Assembly (NCBI GenBank): GCA_027620075.1
Contig: JAQCEY010000004.1
Location: 62,001-126,000 of the forward strand
Direction of reading: 5' to 3'
Length of the DNA: 64,000 bases
Source of the DNA: Pseudomonadota bacterium
GTDB taxonomy: Bacteria > Pseudomonadota > Alphaproteobacteria > Rickettsiales > UBA6187
Part shown: piece after piece, positions 1-9,390 of the stretch
How positions within the stretch are numbered: position 1 is the first letter of the stretch
Layout: each line of letters starts with the position of its first letter
Made by a program: the position numbers and the translations under genes
The notes under the pieces: generated by a model
What the model saw: only the letters and a program-made list of their open reading frames with translations
Database searches by the model: none
What the model was told of the DNA's origin: nothing

Positions 1-524
1 CTTGCCCTGCTACTATCGCTATGGCTTTTATCATCCTTATACGCATTGTAATGCTTGTTAAATTCTTCTGATTTCCAGTCATAGAAATGATCCATCATGA
101 ACTTATATTCTTCTAATCTTTTCTTGCTATCTTTCTCATCGTCAAGATCAATCGGTTCTCTGGTTATAAACTCAAAACATGCCTTTTTTTCACATTTTTC
201 TGTGTCTTCGTAGCGGTCATAATCAAGGACTACCTCATTTTGATGTCGTACGTTGCTGTTTTCTATTCCATTTTTTTTATCGTTAGGATTTTCGGTTAGG
301 ACTATCAGCAAATCATAAGTATCTTTATCACCGTAAATACCCCTAGGATGACCGCGTTCAGAACTTTTTTCCGGTGTTTGAGAAGTCTCAAACTGTTTGA
401 ACATATAGTGAATTTGTCCCAGACTATGTTCTATAAGATCCTCAGTTTCAAAACCTAAAGTCTTCATATAGGGATTTTCTTCTTTTCCGGAGGAAGGTCG
501 CTTTGATTCGTGTTCTTTTGACAT
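1..524 (-). CDS. hypothetical protein, C-terminus cut by window edge
   Basis: An open frame on the minus strand begins at an ATG (522-524) and runs without a stop to the window edge, giving about 174 residues starting MSKEHESKRPSSGKEENPY. The product is hydrophilic and rich in Lys, Glu and Asp, with no signal peptide or membrane segment. I do not recognise a family. A central stretch (YDLLIVLTENPND) looks like a short buried strand, so part of it may fold. It lies just downstream of another lineage-specific minus-strand gene (625-1266). It is a cytosolic or secreted accessory protein of unknown role. Confidence 0.6.
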   Translation of the reverse strand, partial: MSKEHESKRPSSGKEENPYMKTLGFETEDLIEHSLGQIHYMFKQFETSQTPEKSSERGHPRGIYGDKDTYDLLIVLTENPNDKKNGIENSNVRHQNEVVLDYDRYEDTEKCEKKACFEFITREPIDLDDEKDSKKRLEEYKFMMDHFYDWKSEEFNKHYNAYKDDKSHSDSSRA

Positions 525-624
525 AAGTATTAATTAATATAATTCTACTATTGTGGGGTAGTTGAATTATATCTTATTATTGAACTTAGGTCAATTTTTG
601 CATCAAATTGCGGACATTTTTTTA

Positions 625-1266
625 TTACCTACCCCTTGGAATACAGGCTAGTATAAATAACTTTTCAGGTAATGTTATATCCCTGACAGGAAGTGTTAAA
701 AGTAAGGCATCGCATTTGAATTCAAGCATGGATATTAGTTGACCGACCTCCCTTTCACCTATTTTGATGGTCTGGAAGTCCTTTAGTACGGATGTACCGT
801 ACTTTGTGAATTTTATTTTATCGCTTTGACCTTCGTAAAATACCTGATTCAAAGTTTTGTGTTCACATGTCATAAGTACTTTACCGTCGTTGCAATCCTT
901 TAGTGAAGATCTATTAGATACCGCACCGTTATTGATGCAGTCATATTTTTGACTACCAATTTCAATAGTGCGTGTTGCATCACCTTGCGGAATACTATGA
1001 AAAGTTATCTTTGCAACATCATCTCCTTTTTGGTTCTTTATAAATAGTTCCATTTGTTTTACGGAAAAGCGTCCCACCCATATCCCCCATAAAAATTCTT
1101 TTGATGATATCCGCGTACCATAATGCTTTATAACCTGTTCGACCTTCAGGTTAATCCCTTCCTGCTCCTGTTCCTTAGTCACTCTTACTCCCCACCATAT
1201 TATAATCCCCGTTATAATCGAGATTACCGACAAAGTTCCGTATATTATAATGTCCTCTTGTGTCAT
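625..1266 (-). CDS. hypothetical protein with one N-terminal membrane anchor
   Basis: 213 residues. Residues 6-26 form one hydrophobic helix (IIIYGTLSVISIITGIIIWW) followed by a charged stretch, which suggests a single-pass protein; the remaining ~185 residues are a mixed, folded-looking domain with several Cys residues. I do not recognise the family. The ATG at 1266 is the first in frame, and the hydrophobic segment follows directly, which supports it. The gene is about 100 bp upstream of the truncated minus-strand gene at the window edge and may be transcribed with it. Function unknown. Confidence 0.55.
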   Translation of the reverse strand: MTQEDIIIYGTLSVISIITGIIIWWGVRVTKEQEQEGINLKVEQVIKHYGTRISSKEFLWGIWVGRFSVKQMELFIKNQKGDDVAKITFHSIPQGDATRTIEIGSQKYDCINNGAVSNRSSLKDCNDGKVLMTCEHKTLNQVFYEGQSDKIKFTKYGTSVLKDFQTIKIGEREVGQLISMLEFKCDALLLTLPVRDITLPEKLFILACIPRGR

Positions 1267-1419
1267 ATTCAGACCTTATGAGTATTGTTCCGATGTTTTA
1301 TCCTAATACCGAAAGATTAATACATTCTTAAATGATATATAACTTGCTCGTTATCTTATTTTTGTTATATAAGTGAGGAAATTTTGAATTATTTTTTGAA
1401 AAGGTTTCCCTAGCTCTAG

Positions 1420-1435
1420 CCCTCCTACAGGAGGG
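1420..1435. repeat. short CCCTCCT/AGGAGGG hairpin, remnant of the GC-rich B repeat
   Basis: CCCTCCT and AGGAGGG are separated by two bases, in an AT-rich intergenic region upstream of lepA. The core resembles the CCCTCTCC/GGAGAGGG hairpin found in longer copies at 15.6, 21.8, 40.9, 50.1 and 52.7 kb, so it is probably a decayed copy of that repeat family. Confidence 0.4.
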
Positions 1436-1478
1436 AGAGGGAATAAAGGAATCATTGTAACAAACAGTACTAAATTAT

Positions 1479-3281
1479 ATGTCTAAATTATCCAATATAA
1501 GAAATTTTGCGATTATTGCTCATATCGACCACGGCAAGTCTACTCTTGCCGATAGGCTTATTCAAGAATGCGGAGGTCTCGAAGAACGGGAGATGAGAAA
1601 GCAGGTCTTAGATAGTATGGATATTGAGCAGGAACGCGGTATCACCATTAAAGCTCAGACGGTAAGGCTTGATTATAAAGCTCAGGACGGCAATACTTAT
1701 ATACTGAACCTGATGGATACGCCCGGACATGTGGATTTCGCTTATGAAGTGAGCCGTTCACTTGCGGCATGTGAGGGGTCATTGCTGGTGGTGGACGCAT
1801 CGCAGGGAGTAGAGGCACAAACACTGGCAAACGTATATCAGGCAATAGATAACAATCATGAGATAATACCAATACTTAATAAAATCGACCTGCCGTCCGC
1901 CGAGCCTGAAAGGGTAATCAACCAGATAGAGGAAGTTATAGGGCTGGACGCATCGGGTGCTATCGCTACATCAGCTAAAACAGGGCAGGGGATAAAAGAA
2001 GTTCTGGAAGCTTTAGTACAAAGGCTGCCTGCTCCCGACGGAGAAATAGAAGCTCCTTTGAAAGCACTGTTGGTAGATAGCTGGTATGACTCTTATCTGG
2101 GGGTGGTTATACTGATTAGGGTGATTGACGGCGAGATAAAAAAAGGTCAGAAAATAAAAATGATGCGTGCAAAAGCAGCATATGCCGTTGATAATGTAGG
2201 TTATTTCACGCCTAAAAAGGTGATGACGGGCGTTTTAAGTGCGGGACAGATGGGTTTTTTTACCGCTTCTATCAAACAGGTGGCAGATTGTAAAGTGGGC
2301 GATACCATCACAGATGATAAACAGCCATGTGAGCAGATGCTTGCCGGATTTAAACCTAACCTGCCTGTGGTTTTCTGCGGATTGTTCCCTGTTGACGCAT
2401 CTGATTTTGACCATTTGAAGGATTCACTGGGCAAGCTTCGCCTTAATGATGCAAGTTTCGAATATGAAATGGAAACGTCAGGTGCGTTGGGATTAGGTTT
2501 TAGATGCGGATTCTTGGGTCTTCTTCACCTTGAGATAATACAGGAGCGCCTTGATAGGGAGTTTGATCTTGACCTTATAACAACAGCCCCAAGCGTTGTG
2601 TATAAACTCCATATGAAAGACGGTTCGGTTATAGACATGCATAACCCTGCCGATATGCCAGATCCTACAAAGATAGACCATATTGAGGAGCCGTGGATTG
2701 AAGCGACTATAATGGTTCCCGATGAATATTTGGGGAACGTACTTAGCCTTTGTACGGAAAAAAGAGGTACGCAAAAAGATATGTCCCATGCCGGAAATCG
2801 TGCCATGCTGATATATAAACTGCCGTTAAATGAGATTGTCTATGACTTTTACGATAGGCTAAAATCATGTAGCAAAGGCTACGCAAGCTTTGAATGGCAC
2901 GTTGATGATTATCAGGAGGGCGATTTAGTTAAGGTAAATATAATGGTAAATAGCGAGCCTGTGGACGCACTTGCCCTTATGACACACCGCAGCCGCGCCG
3001 AATCACGGGGGAGGGAGCTTTGTAAACGCCTGAAAGACCTGATACCTAGGCAGATGTTCAAAATTGCCGTACAGGCAGCTATAGGGGGCAAGATAATCGC
3101 TCGTGAAAGCGTAAGTGCCATGCGTAAGGACGTTACTGCAAAATGCTACGGTGGTGATATTACCCGTAAACGTAAACTGCTTGAAAAGCAGAAAAAAGGT
3201 AAGAAGAAAATGCGTAGTATAGGTAACGTAGAGATACCGCAAAGTGCCTTTATTGCCGCTTTGAAAGTTGGTGATGATTAG
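1479..3281 (+). CDS. lepA: elongation factor 4 (LepA), ribosome back-translocase GTPase
   Basis: 600 residues, the normal length for LepA. Translational GTPase signatures are visible: G1 AHIDHGKST (14-22), G3 DTPGH (80-84) and G4 NKID (134-137). EF-G-like domains II, III and V follow, then the LepA-specific C-terminal domain with many basic residues ([18 protein letters not shown]). LepA binds the ribosome and remodels stalled or mis-translocated complexes and affects initiation. No strong Shine-Dalgarno sequence is visible before ATG 1479. The DUF5329 gene follows after 17 bp and is probably co-transcribed. Confidence 0.97.
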   Translation: MSKLSNIRNFAIIAHIDHGKSTLADRLIQECGGLEEREMRKQVLDSMDIEQERGITIKAQTVRLDYKAQDGNTYILNLMDTPGHVDFAYEVSRSLAACEGSLLVVDASQGVEAQTLANVYQAIDNNHEIIPILNKIDLPSAEPERVINQIEEVIGLDASGAIATSAKTGQGIKEVLEALVQRLPAPDGEIEAPLKALLVDSWYDSYLGVVILIRVIDGEIKKGQKIKMMRAKAAYAVDNVGYFTPKKVMTGVLSAGQMGFFTASIKQVADCKVGDTITDDKQPCEQMLAGFKPNLPVVFCGLFPVDASDFDHLKDSLGKLRLNDASFEYEMETSGALGLGFRCGFLGLLHLEIIQERLDREFDLDLITTAPSVVYKLHMKDGSVIDMHNPADMPDPTKIDHIEEPWIEATIMVPDEYLGNVLSLCTEKRGTQKDMSHAGNRAMLIYKLPLNEIVYDFYDRLKSCSKGYASFEWHVDDYQEGDLVKVNIMVNSEPVDALALMTHRSRAESRGRELCKRLKDLIPRQMFKIAVQAAIGGKIIARESVSAMRKDVTAKCYGGDITRKRKLLEKQKKGKKKMRSIGNVEIPQSAFIAALKVGDD

Positions 3282-3298
3282 GAAAAGAAGGTAACAAA

Positions 3299-3679
3299 AT
3301 GTTATATCTGCTGAAATATCCGGTAATTATTTTTATATTAGTGGTTATACCGATAATGCTATTTGCCGAAGGGGGCAAATCAGAAGATGAGAATGAGCGT
3401 AAGAAAATACATTATCTTTTAGACAAAATAGAGGAAAGCGGCACTATTTTTGAACGTAACGGCTCAGAATATAGCAGTAAGGAAGCTAGGGAGCATCTTG
3501 AGCTAAAATTGCAAAGAGGAGCTAAATACGCCAAAACCGCTGAGGATTTCATCAATAACCTTGCATCAAAATCATCCGTTTCCGGAAAGTCCTATAAAAT
3601 GAAATTCTCCGATGGAACTGAGGTTAAATCAGGGGATTGGCTGTATGAACAGCTAAATGGCTTTGAAAATAAAAACTAG
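3299..3679 (+). CDS. DUF5329-like exported small protein
   Basis: 126 residues. Residues 6-23 are hydrophobic (KYPVIIFILVVIPIMLFAEG) and end in a plausible signal-peptide cleavage site after LFA. The mature part carries the pattern I associate with DUF5329: an I-x-x-LL-x-x-I-E-x-S-G start, FxRNGxxYS, EAxxHL, then TAEDFI and a SSVSGKSY core, and a C-terminal DW-L motif. This family is small, periplasmic and uncharacterised. The gene starts 17 bp after lepA and has its own AAGAAGG ribosome site, so it is probably the second gene of the lepA transcript. Function unknown. Confidence 0.7.
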   Translation: MLYLLKYPVIIFILVVIPIMLFAEGGKSEDENERKKIHYLLDKIEESGTIFERNGSEYSSKEAREHLELKLQRGAKYAKTAEDFINNLASKSSVSGKSYKMKFSDGTEVKSGDWLYEQLNGFENKN

Positions 3680-3786
3680 CCTACCCCCAACTTTACAATT
3701 TTTAAAAAATTAACTTTTTATTATTGCCTTTTGTGCTACAATTGCAACAATTGGTGGTGTGTTATTAATGTTGGAGTTTAGAGATT

Positions 3787-4668
3787 ATGCCGGAAGACGA
3801 TAAAAAAACAAAAAAGAATAAAGTAGAATTTGATAATAAAGTTAAAGCAAAAGCATACTTTCGCGAAAATGAAGATATTGAAAGCCCAACACCTGCCGGT
3901 ACTATTATTGGTGATGGTGATGCGAATTTAAGTTTAATTAACACTCCTTCTGAAAAATCAAAAAAAGAAAGAAATAGCAGTAGATTTGAAGGTTTATTAA
4001 ACTCGGTAGGTGGCTTACCTATTGATGCAGAGCCTTATCCAAAGAGTTCAACAACAAAAAAGGATATTGATGGAAACCCTATAAAAGCTGATATTAAAAA
4101 AGCTAGTTCGGATTCTTCATTACACCGCCCGGATGATAATAATAGCCCCAAAAGATCAAGTTCTGACTCTTCTTTTAAAAATCCGGGGGGGCGTTGGGAC
4201 GATCAAGTTCAGGATATGACCCAAAATCATATAAAAGCTGTTGTTGATAAATTAAATGTAGGTGAAAAAACAAAAAAAGGTCTTTCAAAGATTGTAAGAA
4301 GAGAGATTGATAAGAAAGATGCTTTTATAATAAAGGCTGATGATGAAGGTGATACTGCTAGATTAAAAACTTTAGATGCATTTGATTCTGTAATAAAGCG
4401 TGTTGTAAAGGATTCTGAAAGCAGGGATTATTTATTGGAAAATATACGTGAGCAAAGGCATGATTTGAGTATGGCGGTCGATGAAGTTCATGATAGAATG
4501 AGTAGTAATGAAGAAAGAGGGCGTGATAAAAAGAATGCGACAATTTCTGCACCAAAAAGAAGTACAAGTCCTGAAAAAACAATTTATGGTCCGGCTACAA
4601 AAGCCTTGGCGGATAGAGATACTGCTAATCGCGGTAAAGGTAATGAAGGCATGGGATCACCGAGTTAA
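3787..4668 (+). CDS. hypothetical, largely disordered hydrophilic protein
   Basis: 293 residues, very rich in Lys, Asp, Ser and Glu, with no signal peptide or membrane segment. Residues 1-135 look disordered and contain two near-copies of a Ser-rich motif (KKASSDSSLHRP and KRSSSDSSFKNP). Residues ~140-245 could form helices (HIKAVVDKLNVGEKTKKGLS and following). The C-terminus is again Gly/Ser rich. I do not recognise a family. Lineage-specific, low-complexity proteins of this kind are common among candidate secreted proteins of intracellular alphaproteobacteria, but nothing here proves secretion. It has its own upstream region (108 bp) and stands alone. Confidence 0.6.
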   Translation: MPEDDKKTKKNKVEFDNKVKAKAYFRENEDIESPTPAGTIIGDGDANLSLINTPSEKSKKERNSSRFEGLLNSVGGLPIDAEPYPKSSTTKKDIDGNPIKADIKKASSDSSLHRPDDNNSPKRSSSDSSFKNPGGRWDDQVQDMTQNHIKAVVDKLNVGEKTKKGLSKIVRREIDKKDAFIIKADDEGDTARLKTLDAFDSVIKRVVKDSESRDYLLENIREQRHDLSMAVDEVHDRMSSNEERGRDKKNATISAPKRSTSPEKTIYGPATKALADRDTANRGKGNEGMGSPS

Positions 4669-4743
4669 TGATAAATTAACTATATAGTTTTGAAACTTTT
4701 CTTCTATTTGTATTTAGTATGCAAATTAATTGGATTGATTAAT

Positions 4744-5307
4744 TTATTTATCCCTGCTTATTTCGGTCATAAACAAGCTATCATCATTTTTAAGTAATAG
4801 CGAAATATTAGAGGAAATACCATCTATCAATCTTTCGATAAATGGCTGCTCTTCTTTGGAAAAATTATTGAGTACGTAGCCCGATACCTTGTCTTTATCG
4901 CCCGGATGTCCGACACCGATGCGTACACGTTTATAGTCCTTGCCGATTTTAGCATCTATGTCACGCAGACCGTTATGTCCGCCATGTCCACCGCCTGTTT
5001 TAACCCGTAATTTGCTAAATACCAGATCAATTTCATCATGGAATACTATTATATTCTCTAACGGTATCTTGTAGAATTTTACTATCTCCCCGACACACAA
5101 TCCCGACCTGTTCATGAAAGTATTAGGTTTTATCGCTAATACCTTGTACCCGTCTATAGAGCCTTCGCTGATAATACCGTGAAATTTTGCTTTGGGCGTA
5201 GAGAAAGAATAGCTGTCAACCAGCCTGTCAATTATCATGAAGCCTACATTATGCCTTGTTTTCTCGTAATCTTTACCGGGATTTCCAAGACCTACAAGCA
5301 AATGCAT
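4744..5307 (-). CDS. pth: peptidyl-tRNA hydrolase
   Basis: 187 residues, normal length. The family signature VGLGNPGKDYEKTRHNVGF (5-23) contains Asn9 and the catalytic His19 (E. coli His20); FHDEIDL and GGGHGGHNGLRDI are the other conserved blocks. The enzyme cleaves peptidyl-tRNAs released prematurely from ribosomes, recycling tRNA. It follows the hydrolase gene by 2 bp on the minus strand, so the two are one operon. In many alphaproteobacteria pth sits between rplY and ychF; here rplY (49.3 kb) and ychF (19.3 kb) are elsewhere. Confidence 0.97.
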   Translation of the reverse strand: MHLLVGLGNPGKDYEKTRHNVGFMIIDRLVDSYSFSTPKAKFHGIISEGSIDGYKVLAIKPNTFMNRSGLCVGEIVKFYKIPLENIIVFHDEIDLVFSKLRVKTGGGHGGHNGLRDIDAKIGKDYKRVRIGVGHPGDKDKVSGYVLNNFSKEEQPFIERLIDGISSNISLLLKNDDSLFMTEISRDK

Positions 5308-5309
5308 AA

Positions 5310-6038
5310 TTACAGCACCGGCATAGTATCGTTATTGCCGCTAGGTGACTGCTGACGACGTCTGCGGTCAGGTTTCACCTTCTTAGGTTTTCTTGCGTCC
5401 GTCTTCAAACGGTTTTGTAAATAATCATCAAGATGTGAATTAAGGTCGTCCATTTTGGTACGGAAAAAATGGTCTGCACCCAATATAACTCTGTAATCAA
5501 TGCCCGCATTCTTTTGTTTTGCAAGCTTATCGGCAAGCTTGGAAACGTCCGATTCATTAACTATGCTATCTTCATCACCTTGAATTATCAAGCCATGAGC
5601 AGGGCAAGGTGAAAGGAAATTAAAATCATAACCACCGGCAGGAGGCGACACGGCAATGAAACCCTCAATTTCAGGGCGACGCATTAATAGTTGCATACCG
5701 ACCCATGAACCGAATGAAAAACCTCCCATCCAATATGTGGAAGCGTTAGTGTTGTTTAACTGAAGCCAGTCAAGAACGGTTGCAGCATCGGCTAATTCAC
5801 CTATGCCTTCATCATATATTCCTTGTGAACGACCTACTCCCCTGAAGTTAAAGCGTGCTACGGAAAAACCGTTTCTGGCAAACGCATGATATATATTGTA
5901 AGCAACCTTATTATTCATAGTCCCACCATGCTGCGGATGTGGGTGCAATACGATAGCAACCGGTGCTCCCTTTTCTTTTGACTGGTGATAACGGGCTTCT
6001 ATGCGTCCCTCAGGACCGTTGATGATTACTTCCGGCAT
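5310..6038 (-). CDS. alpha/beta hydrolase (COG2945-like) with basic C-terminal tail
   Basis: 242 residues. The fold is clear from LHPHPQHGG (31-39), FNFRGVGRSQG (64-73), the nucleophile elbow GFSFGSW (Ser108), an acid in QGDEDSIV (155-157) and His190 in GADHFF. This family is cytosolic and the substrate is unknown. An unusual feature is the C-terminal tail after ~210, rich in Lys and Arg (KPKKVKPDRRRRQQSP), which looks disordered and could bind nucleic acid or membrane. It is the first gene of a two-gene operon with pth (2-bp gap). Confidence 0.85.
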   Translation of the reverse strand: MPEVIINGPEGRIEARYHQSKEKGAPVAIVLHPHPQHGGTMNNKVAYNIYHAFARNGFSVARFNFRGVGRSQGIYDEGIGELADAATVLDWLQLNNTNASTYWMGGFSFGSWVGMQLLMRRPEIEGFIAVSPPAGGYDFNFLSPCPAHGLIIQGDEDSIVNESDVSKLADKLAKQKNAGIDYRVILGADHFFRTKMDDLNSHLDDYLQNRLKTDARKPKKVKPDRRRRQQSPSGNNDTMPVL

Positions 6039-6102
6039 TAATGTTCCTAAGTTTAAGTTTGTATTTAAAATAAATATTAATCTGTTTTCTTTTTATTTAA
6101 TA

Positions 6103-6128
6103 GATGCTGAAATAAATTCAGCATGACA
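6103..6128. repeat. ATGCTGAA/TTCAGCAT palindrome
   Basis: ATGCTGAA and TTCAGCAT flank a 5-base loop, followed by GACA. The same core occurs at 50226-50258 (with longer arms) and, in part, at 19196 and 26975. It is one member of a short palindromic intergenic repeat whose outer ends read GTCAT/ATGAC. Confidence 0.6.
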
Positions 6129-6171
6129 AAAAGTATAAATTTATTATAGCCAAAGTTTTTTTACCAAGATA

Positions 6172-6204
6172 ATACTTGACTAAATTAGTAAGGCATTGTA
6201 AAAA
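6172..6204 (+). promoter_or_regulatory. IscR type-1-like operator overlapping the iscR promoter
   Basis: Positions 6172-6196 read ATACTTGACT-AAATT-AGTAAGGCAT. By eye this matches the published type-1 IscR box (ATASYYGACT, five-base A/T centre, AGTCRRSTAT) at 23 of 25 positions. A -35 hexamer TTGACT (6176-6181) lies inside it, followed by a 17-base spacer and a weaker -10 TAAAAA (6199-6204). Holo-IscR bound here would block RNA polymerase, giving negative autoregulation of iscR and the genes behind it. Confidence 0.75.
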
Positions 6205-6307
6205 TACCCTGTATTAATATATAATTTAAGCTCAGTACTTATATAAGAATATATAAAAAATGCAAGGATTTTGTGATATTGTCGGATTCTTGCGGTAGAG
6301 GTTTGAA

Positions 6308-6769
6308 ATGAATTTGACGACAAAAGGTAGATATGCGGTGATGGCTATGGTAGATCTTGCTATGAATGCGGATGGTAAGCCAGTGTCTCTGTCTGATATT
6401 TCGGTGCGTCAGGATATAGCACTTAATTATCTTGAGCAGATATTTATGCGTCTTAGGAGGGCGGGGGTCGTAAGGTCGGTAAGAGGACCGGGAGGAGGCT
6501 ATATGCCTGCAATGGATATCAAAGAAATGAATATAGCTCTTATAGTTGCTGCTGTTGATGAGTCAATAAAAATGACTCGTTGTTCCGACAATTCCGAAGG
6601 AGGCTGCTCTAAAACCAAAGCAAAATGTATAACGCATGACCTTTGGGAAGGATTGGGTAAAAAAATAAATGAATATTTAATCTCCATTTCTTTAGATGAT
6701 GTTTGCAAACGCAAAGTTTTGTCGGTAAGTTTTCCGATCGAGCAAAAACCGGAGAACATAAATGCATAA
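6308..6769 (+). CDS. iscR: Rrf2-family iron-sulfur regulator IscR
   Basis: 153 residues. The winged-helix N-terminus (LTTKGRYAVMAMVDLA, then VRSVRGPGGGY) is typical of Rrf2 proteins. The cluster ligands are visible as Cys92, Cys100 and Cys107 with His110 (E. coli Cys92, 98, 104 and His107), so it should bind a [2Fe-2S] cluster. That and its position at the head of the isc genes identify it as IscR rather than RirA or NsrR. A type-1-like operator lies ~110 bp upstream. The stop overlaps the next gene's start by 8 bp, which indicates translational coupling. Confidence 0.93.
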   Translation: MNLTTKGRYAVMAMVDLAMNADGKPVSLSDISVRQDIALNYLEQIFMRLRRAGVVRSVRGPGGGYMPAMDIKEMNIALIVAAVDESIKMTRCSDNSEGGCSKTKAKCITHDLWEGLGKKINEYLISISLDDVCKRKVLSVSFPIEQKPENINA

Positions 6770-7877
6770 TATATATTTGGACAATAATTCCACAACTGCA
6801 ATGGAGGCTAAAGTTGCCGATGCTATGATAGAGGTGCTTGGTCGCCCCCTTAACGCATCATCTGCACATAAGATGGGCAGGGTGGCAAGGTCTATAGTTG
6901 AAAATGCCAGACGCAAAGTGGCTGATTTTATAGGCGCGGGAAATGATTATAATGTAATTTTTACCTCATCGGGAACCGAGGCGAATAACCTTGCCTTAAA
7001 AGGGTTTGAAGGACAAAATCTTTTCGTATCCGAGATAGAGCATCCTTCGGTACTGAATGTTTGCAAGAAGTCTGACAGGATAGTTGTGCCTGTAAAGAGT
7101 GACGGCACTGTAAATATAGAGAATCTGGAAAAGCTACTTACCATACATAGGGGTAAGTCGCTTGTTTCGGTAATGCTTGCAAATAATGAGACCGGAATAA
7201 TTCAGCCGATGAAAGAAGTGGTTGAGGTCTCTAAAAAATGGGGAGCGGTAGTGCATACCGATGCAGTGCAATGTTGTGGCAAGATAGATGTTGATATCAA
7301 GAAACTGGGGGTAGATATGCTTACTATATCCGCCCATAAATTAGGAGGACCTCACGGGGTTGCCGCACTGGTAGTGAAAAAAGATATCCAGCTTGTGCCT
7401 CAAACAATAGGAGGCGGTCAGGAGCATAATATGAGAGGCGGAACTGAAAATATCGCATCTATTCACGGGTTCGGTAAAGCCGTTGAAATAGCCCGAGCAG
7501 ATGAAGGTATAAAGATGCTGCGTGACAGTCTTGAGTCTGAGATAAAAGCTGCCGTGCCAGATTGTGTGATATTCGGTCAGGAATCCGAGCGCCTGCCCAA
7601 TACCAGCTTTATAGCAATGCCTGATGTTTCAAGTGAAACACAGTTAATACATTTTGATATGCATGATATAGCTGTAAGTGCGGGTTCTGCATGTTCTTCT
7701 GGCAAGGTTGAGCCTTCGCATGTGTTAAAGGCTATGGGCGTAAACGATAAAATAGCAAAATGTGCTATCAGGGTAAGCTTAGGCAAGCACAACACTGCCG
7801 CCGATATAAATAGTTTTGTAAGGGTCTGGAAAGAGCTTTACAATAACATAAGCAATAAACAGGAAAAGGTGGCTTAA
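6762..7877 (+). CDS. cysteine desulfurase, NifS-like (first of two)
   Basis: 371 residues of a class V aminotransferase-fold desulfurase. Visible: SSGTEANNLALKG (69-81), HTDAVQ (165-170), the PLP-lysine Lys193 in SAHKLGGPHG, RGGTEN (225-230) and the catalytic Cys311 in SAGSACSSGKVEPSH. The enzyme moves sulfur from cysteine to scaffold or other acceptors. It is shorter and more divergent than the IscS that follows 89 bp later; a similar NifS-like plus IscS pair is known in Rickettsia-type isc clusters. It overlaps iscR by 8 bp. Which acceptor it serves is not visible. Confidence 0.9.
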   Translation: MHNIYLDNNSTTAMEAKVADAMIEVLGRPLNASSAHKMGRVARSIVENARRKVADFIGAGNDYNVIFTSSGTEANNLALKGFEGQNLFVSEIEHPSVLNVCKKSDRIVVPVKSDGTVNIENLEKLLTIHRGKSLVSVMLANNETGIIQPMKEVVEVSKKWGAVVHTDAVQCCGKIDVDIKKLGVDMLTISAHKLGGPHGVAALVVKKDIQLVPQTIGGGQEHNMRGGTENIASIHGFGKAVEIARADEGIKMLRDSLESEIKAAVPDCVIFGQESERLPNTSFIAMPDVSSETQLIHFDMHDIAVSAGSACSSGKVEPSHVLKAMGVNDKIAKCAIRVSLGKHNTAADINSFVRVWKELYNNISNKQEKVA

Positions 7878-7966
7878 AATAATTTAATATATACGTAATC
7901 TTCGGGTAATGACGGATATGGTATAATTTTAAATAAGATTTAATTTAATAATAAAGCGTAAAAATA

Positions 7967-9199
7967 ATGACTAATATAAATCAAAATCTGAAATTACCGG
8001 TCTATATGGACTATCAGGCTACTACGCCGATGGATCCTCGTGTTTTTGAGGAGATGATACCTTATTTTGTTGAAAAATTCGGTAACCCTCACTCACGTGG
8101 GCATAAATATGGCTGGGAAGCAGAAGCTGCCTGTGAAAAAGCGCGTGAACAGGTTGCGGATCTTATAGGTGCAAACCCTAAAGAGATTATATTCACATCG
8201 GGTGCTACCGAATCAAATAATATGGCATTAAAAGGCATCGCTAAATTTTACGGTGCTAAAAAGAACCATATAATTACATGCACTACAGAGCATAAATGCG
8301 TAATAGATACCTGCCGTCACCTAGAGCGTGAAGGAATGGAGGTTACATATCTACCGGTTGATAATGAAGGTATTATTGACCTTGAGAAGCTAAAAAAAGC
8401 TATAACCGACAAAACGGCGATTGTGTCTATTATGGCGGTTAATAATGAAATAGGTGTTATACAGCCTATAAAGGAAATAGGTGCTATATGCCGTGAGCGT
8501 GGCGTGTTCTTCCATACCGATGCCGCACAGGCATTCGGTAAGATTCCGCTTAATGTTGAGGAAATGAACATAGACCTTATGAGTATATCCGGACATAAAA
8601 TATACGGTCCTAAAGGCGTGGGTGCATTATTTGTACGCCGTCGTCCGAGGGTTAGGCTTGTACCGTTAATGAACGGTGGCGGTCAGGAAAGGGGCTTCCG
8701 TTCGGGAACTTTGCCTGTGCCTATGGTTGTAGGGCTTGGTAAGGCTGCTGAAATAGCCCGTCTTGAAATGGACGAGGAGAGCAAGCGTATAGGTAAGCTT
8801 TATGACAGGTTATATAACTCTCTTGTATCGAATATAAAGGACGTGTACTTAAACGGTCATGCACAAAAGCGTATCAAGACCAACCTTAACTTGAGCTTTG
8901 CCTATATAGAAGGCGAGTCAATGATAATGGCTATAAAAGAGCTGGCTGTAAGTTCCGGTTCGGCATGTACTTCGGCAAGTCTGGAACCTTCATATGTTTT
9001 GAGGGCTATAGGTGTGGGTGAGGATTTGGCACATACTTCGATAAGGTTCGGTATAGGCAGATTCACAACTGAAGAAGAAGTTGATTTTGCTATTGAAAAG
9101 GTAACAGGTGCTATAGATAGATTGCGTGATATGAGTCCGCTTTGGGAAATGGCGCAAGATGGAATTGATATAAGCAAGATTGAGTGGGCTGCACATTAA
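7967..9199 (+). CDS. iscS: cysteine desulfurase IscS
   Basis: 410 residues, close to the standard IscS length. Motifs: [15 protein letters not shown] (12-26), SGATESNN (78-85), [10 protein letters not shown] (183-192), PLP-lysine Lys211 in [18 protein letters not shown] (245-250), and the active Cys334 in [19 protein letters not shown]. This is the housekeeping desulfurase supplying sulfur to IscU. The C-terminus ([10 protein letters not shown]) matches IscS tails. A TATAAT-containing stretch (ATGGTATAAT, 7918-7927) lies 40 bp upstream, so a secondary promoter is possible; the same decamer precedes iscU. Confidence 0.96.
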   Translation: MTNINQNLKLPVYMDYQATTPMDPRVFEEMIPYFVEKFGNPHSRGHKYGWEAEAACEKAREQVADLIGANPKEIIFTSGATESNNMALKGIAKFYGAKKNHIITCTTEHKCVIDTCRHLEREGMEVTYLPVDNEGIIDLEKLKKAITDKTAIVSIMAVNNEIGVIQPIKEIGAICRERGVFFHTDAAQAFGKIPLNVEEMNIDLMSISGHKIYGPKGVGALFVRRRPRVRLVPLMNGGGQERGFRSGTLPVPMVVGLGKAAEIARLEMDEESKRIGKLYDRLYNSLVSNIKDVYLNGHAQKRIKTNLNLSFAYIEGESMIMAIKELAVSSGSACTSASLEPSYVLRAIGVGEDLAHTSIRFGIGRFTTEEEVDFAIEKVTGAIDRLRDMSPLWEMAQDGIDISKIEWAAH

Positions 9200-9254
9200 T
9201 AGCTGCAGGTGTTAAGTGGTGGTGATTGTAGTAAATTAAGTATATAATTACATG

Positions 9255-9340
9255 CGTCATTACCCGAATTTGCGAAGCAAATTATAGGGTAATCTCACCA
9301 GATCGCCCTATAGTTTCCTACGGAAACTCGGGCGATGACG
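9255..9340. repeat. family A palindrome (GTCAT...ATGAC), two-arm cruciform
   Basis: 86 bp bounded by CGTCAT and ATGACG. Inside are two separate hairpins: ATTACCCGAATTTG/GCAAATTATAGGGTAAT and ATCGCCCTATAGTTTC/GGAAACTCGGGCGAT. The whole therefore folds as a three-way junction. Close relatives lie at 13005-13087, 60053-60149, 63406-63492 and 63583-63666, all intergenic. It separates iscS from iscU. Confidence 0.85.
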
Positions 9341-9390
9341 TAATTAGATAGTAAAATTACTATAGCTTTGTAACACGTAACACTAAAAAT

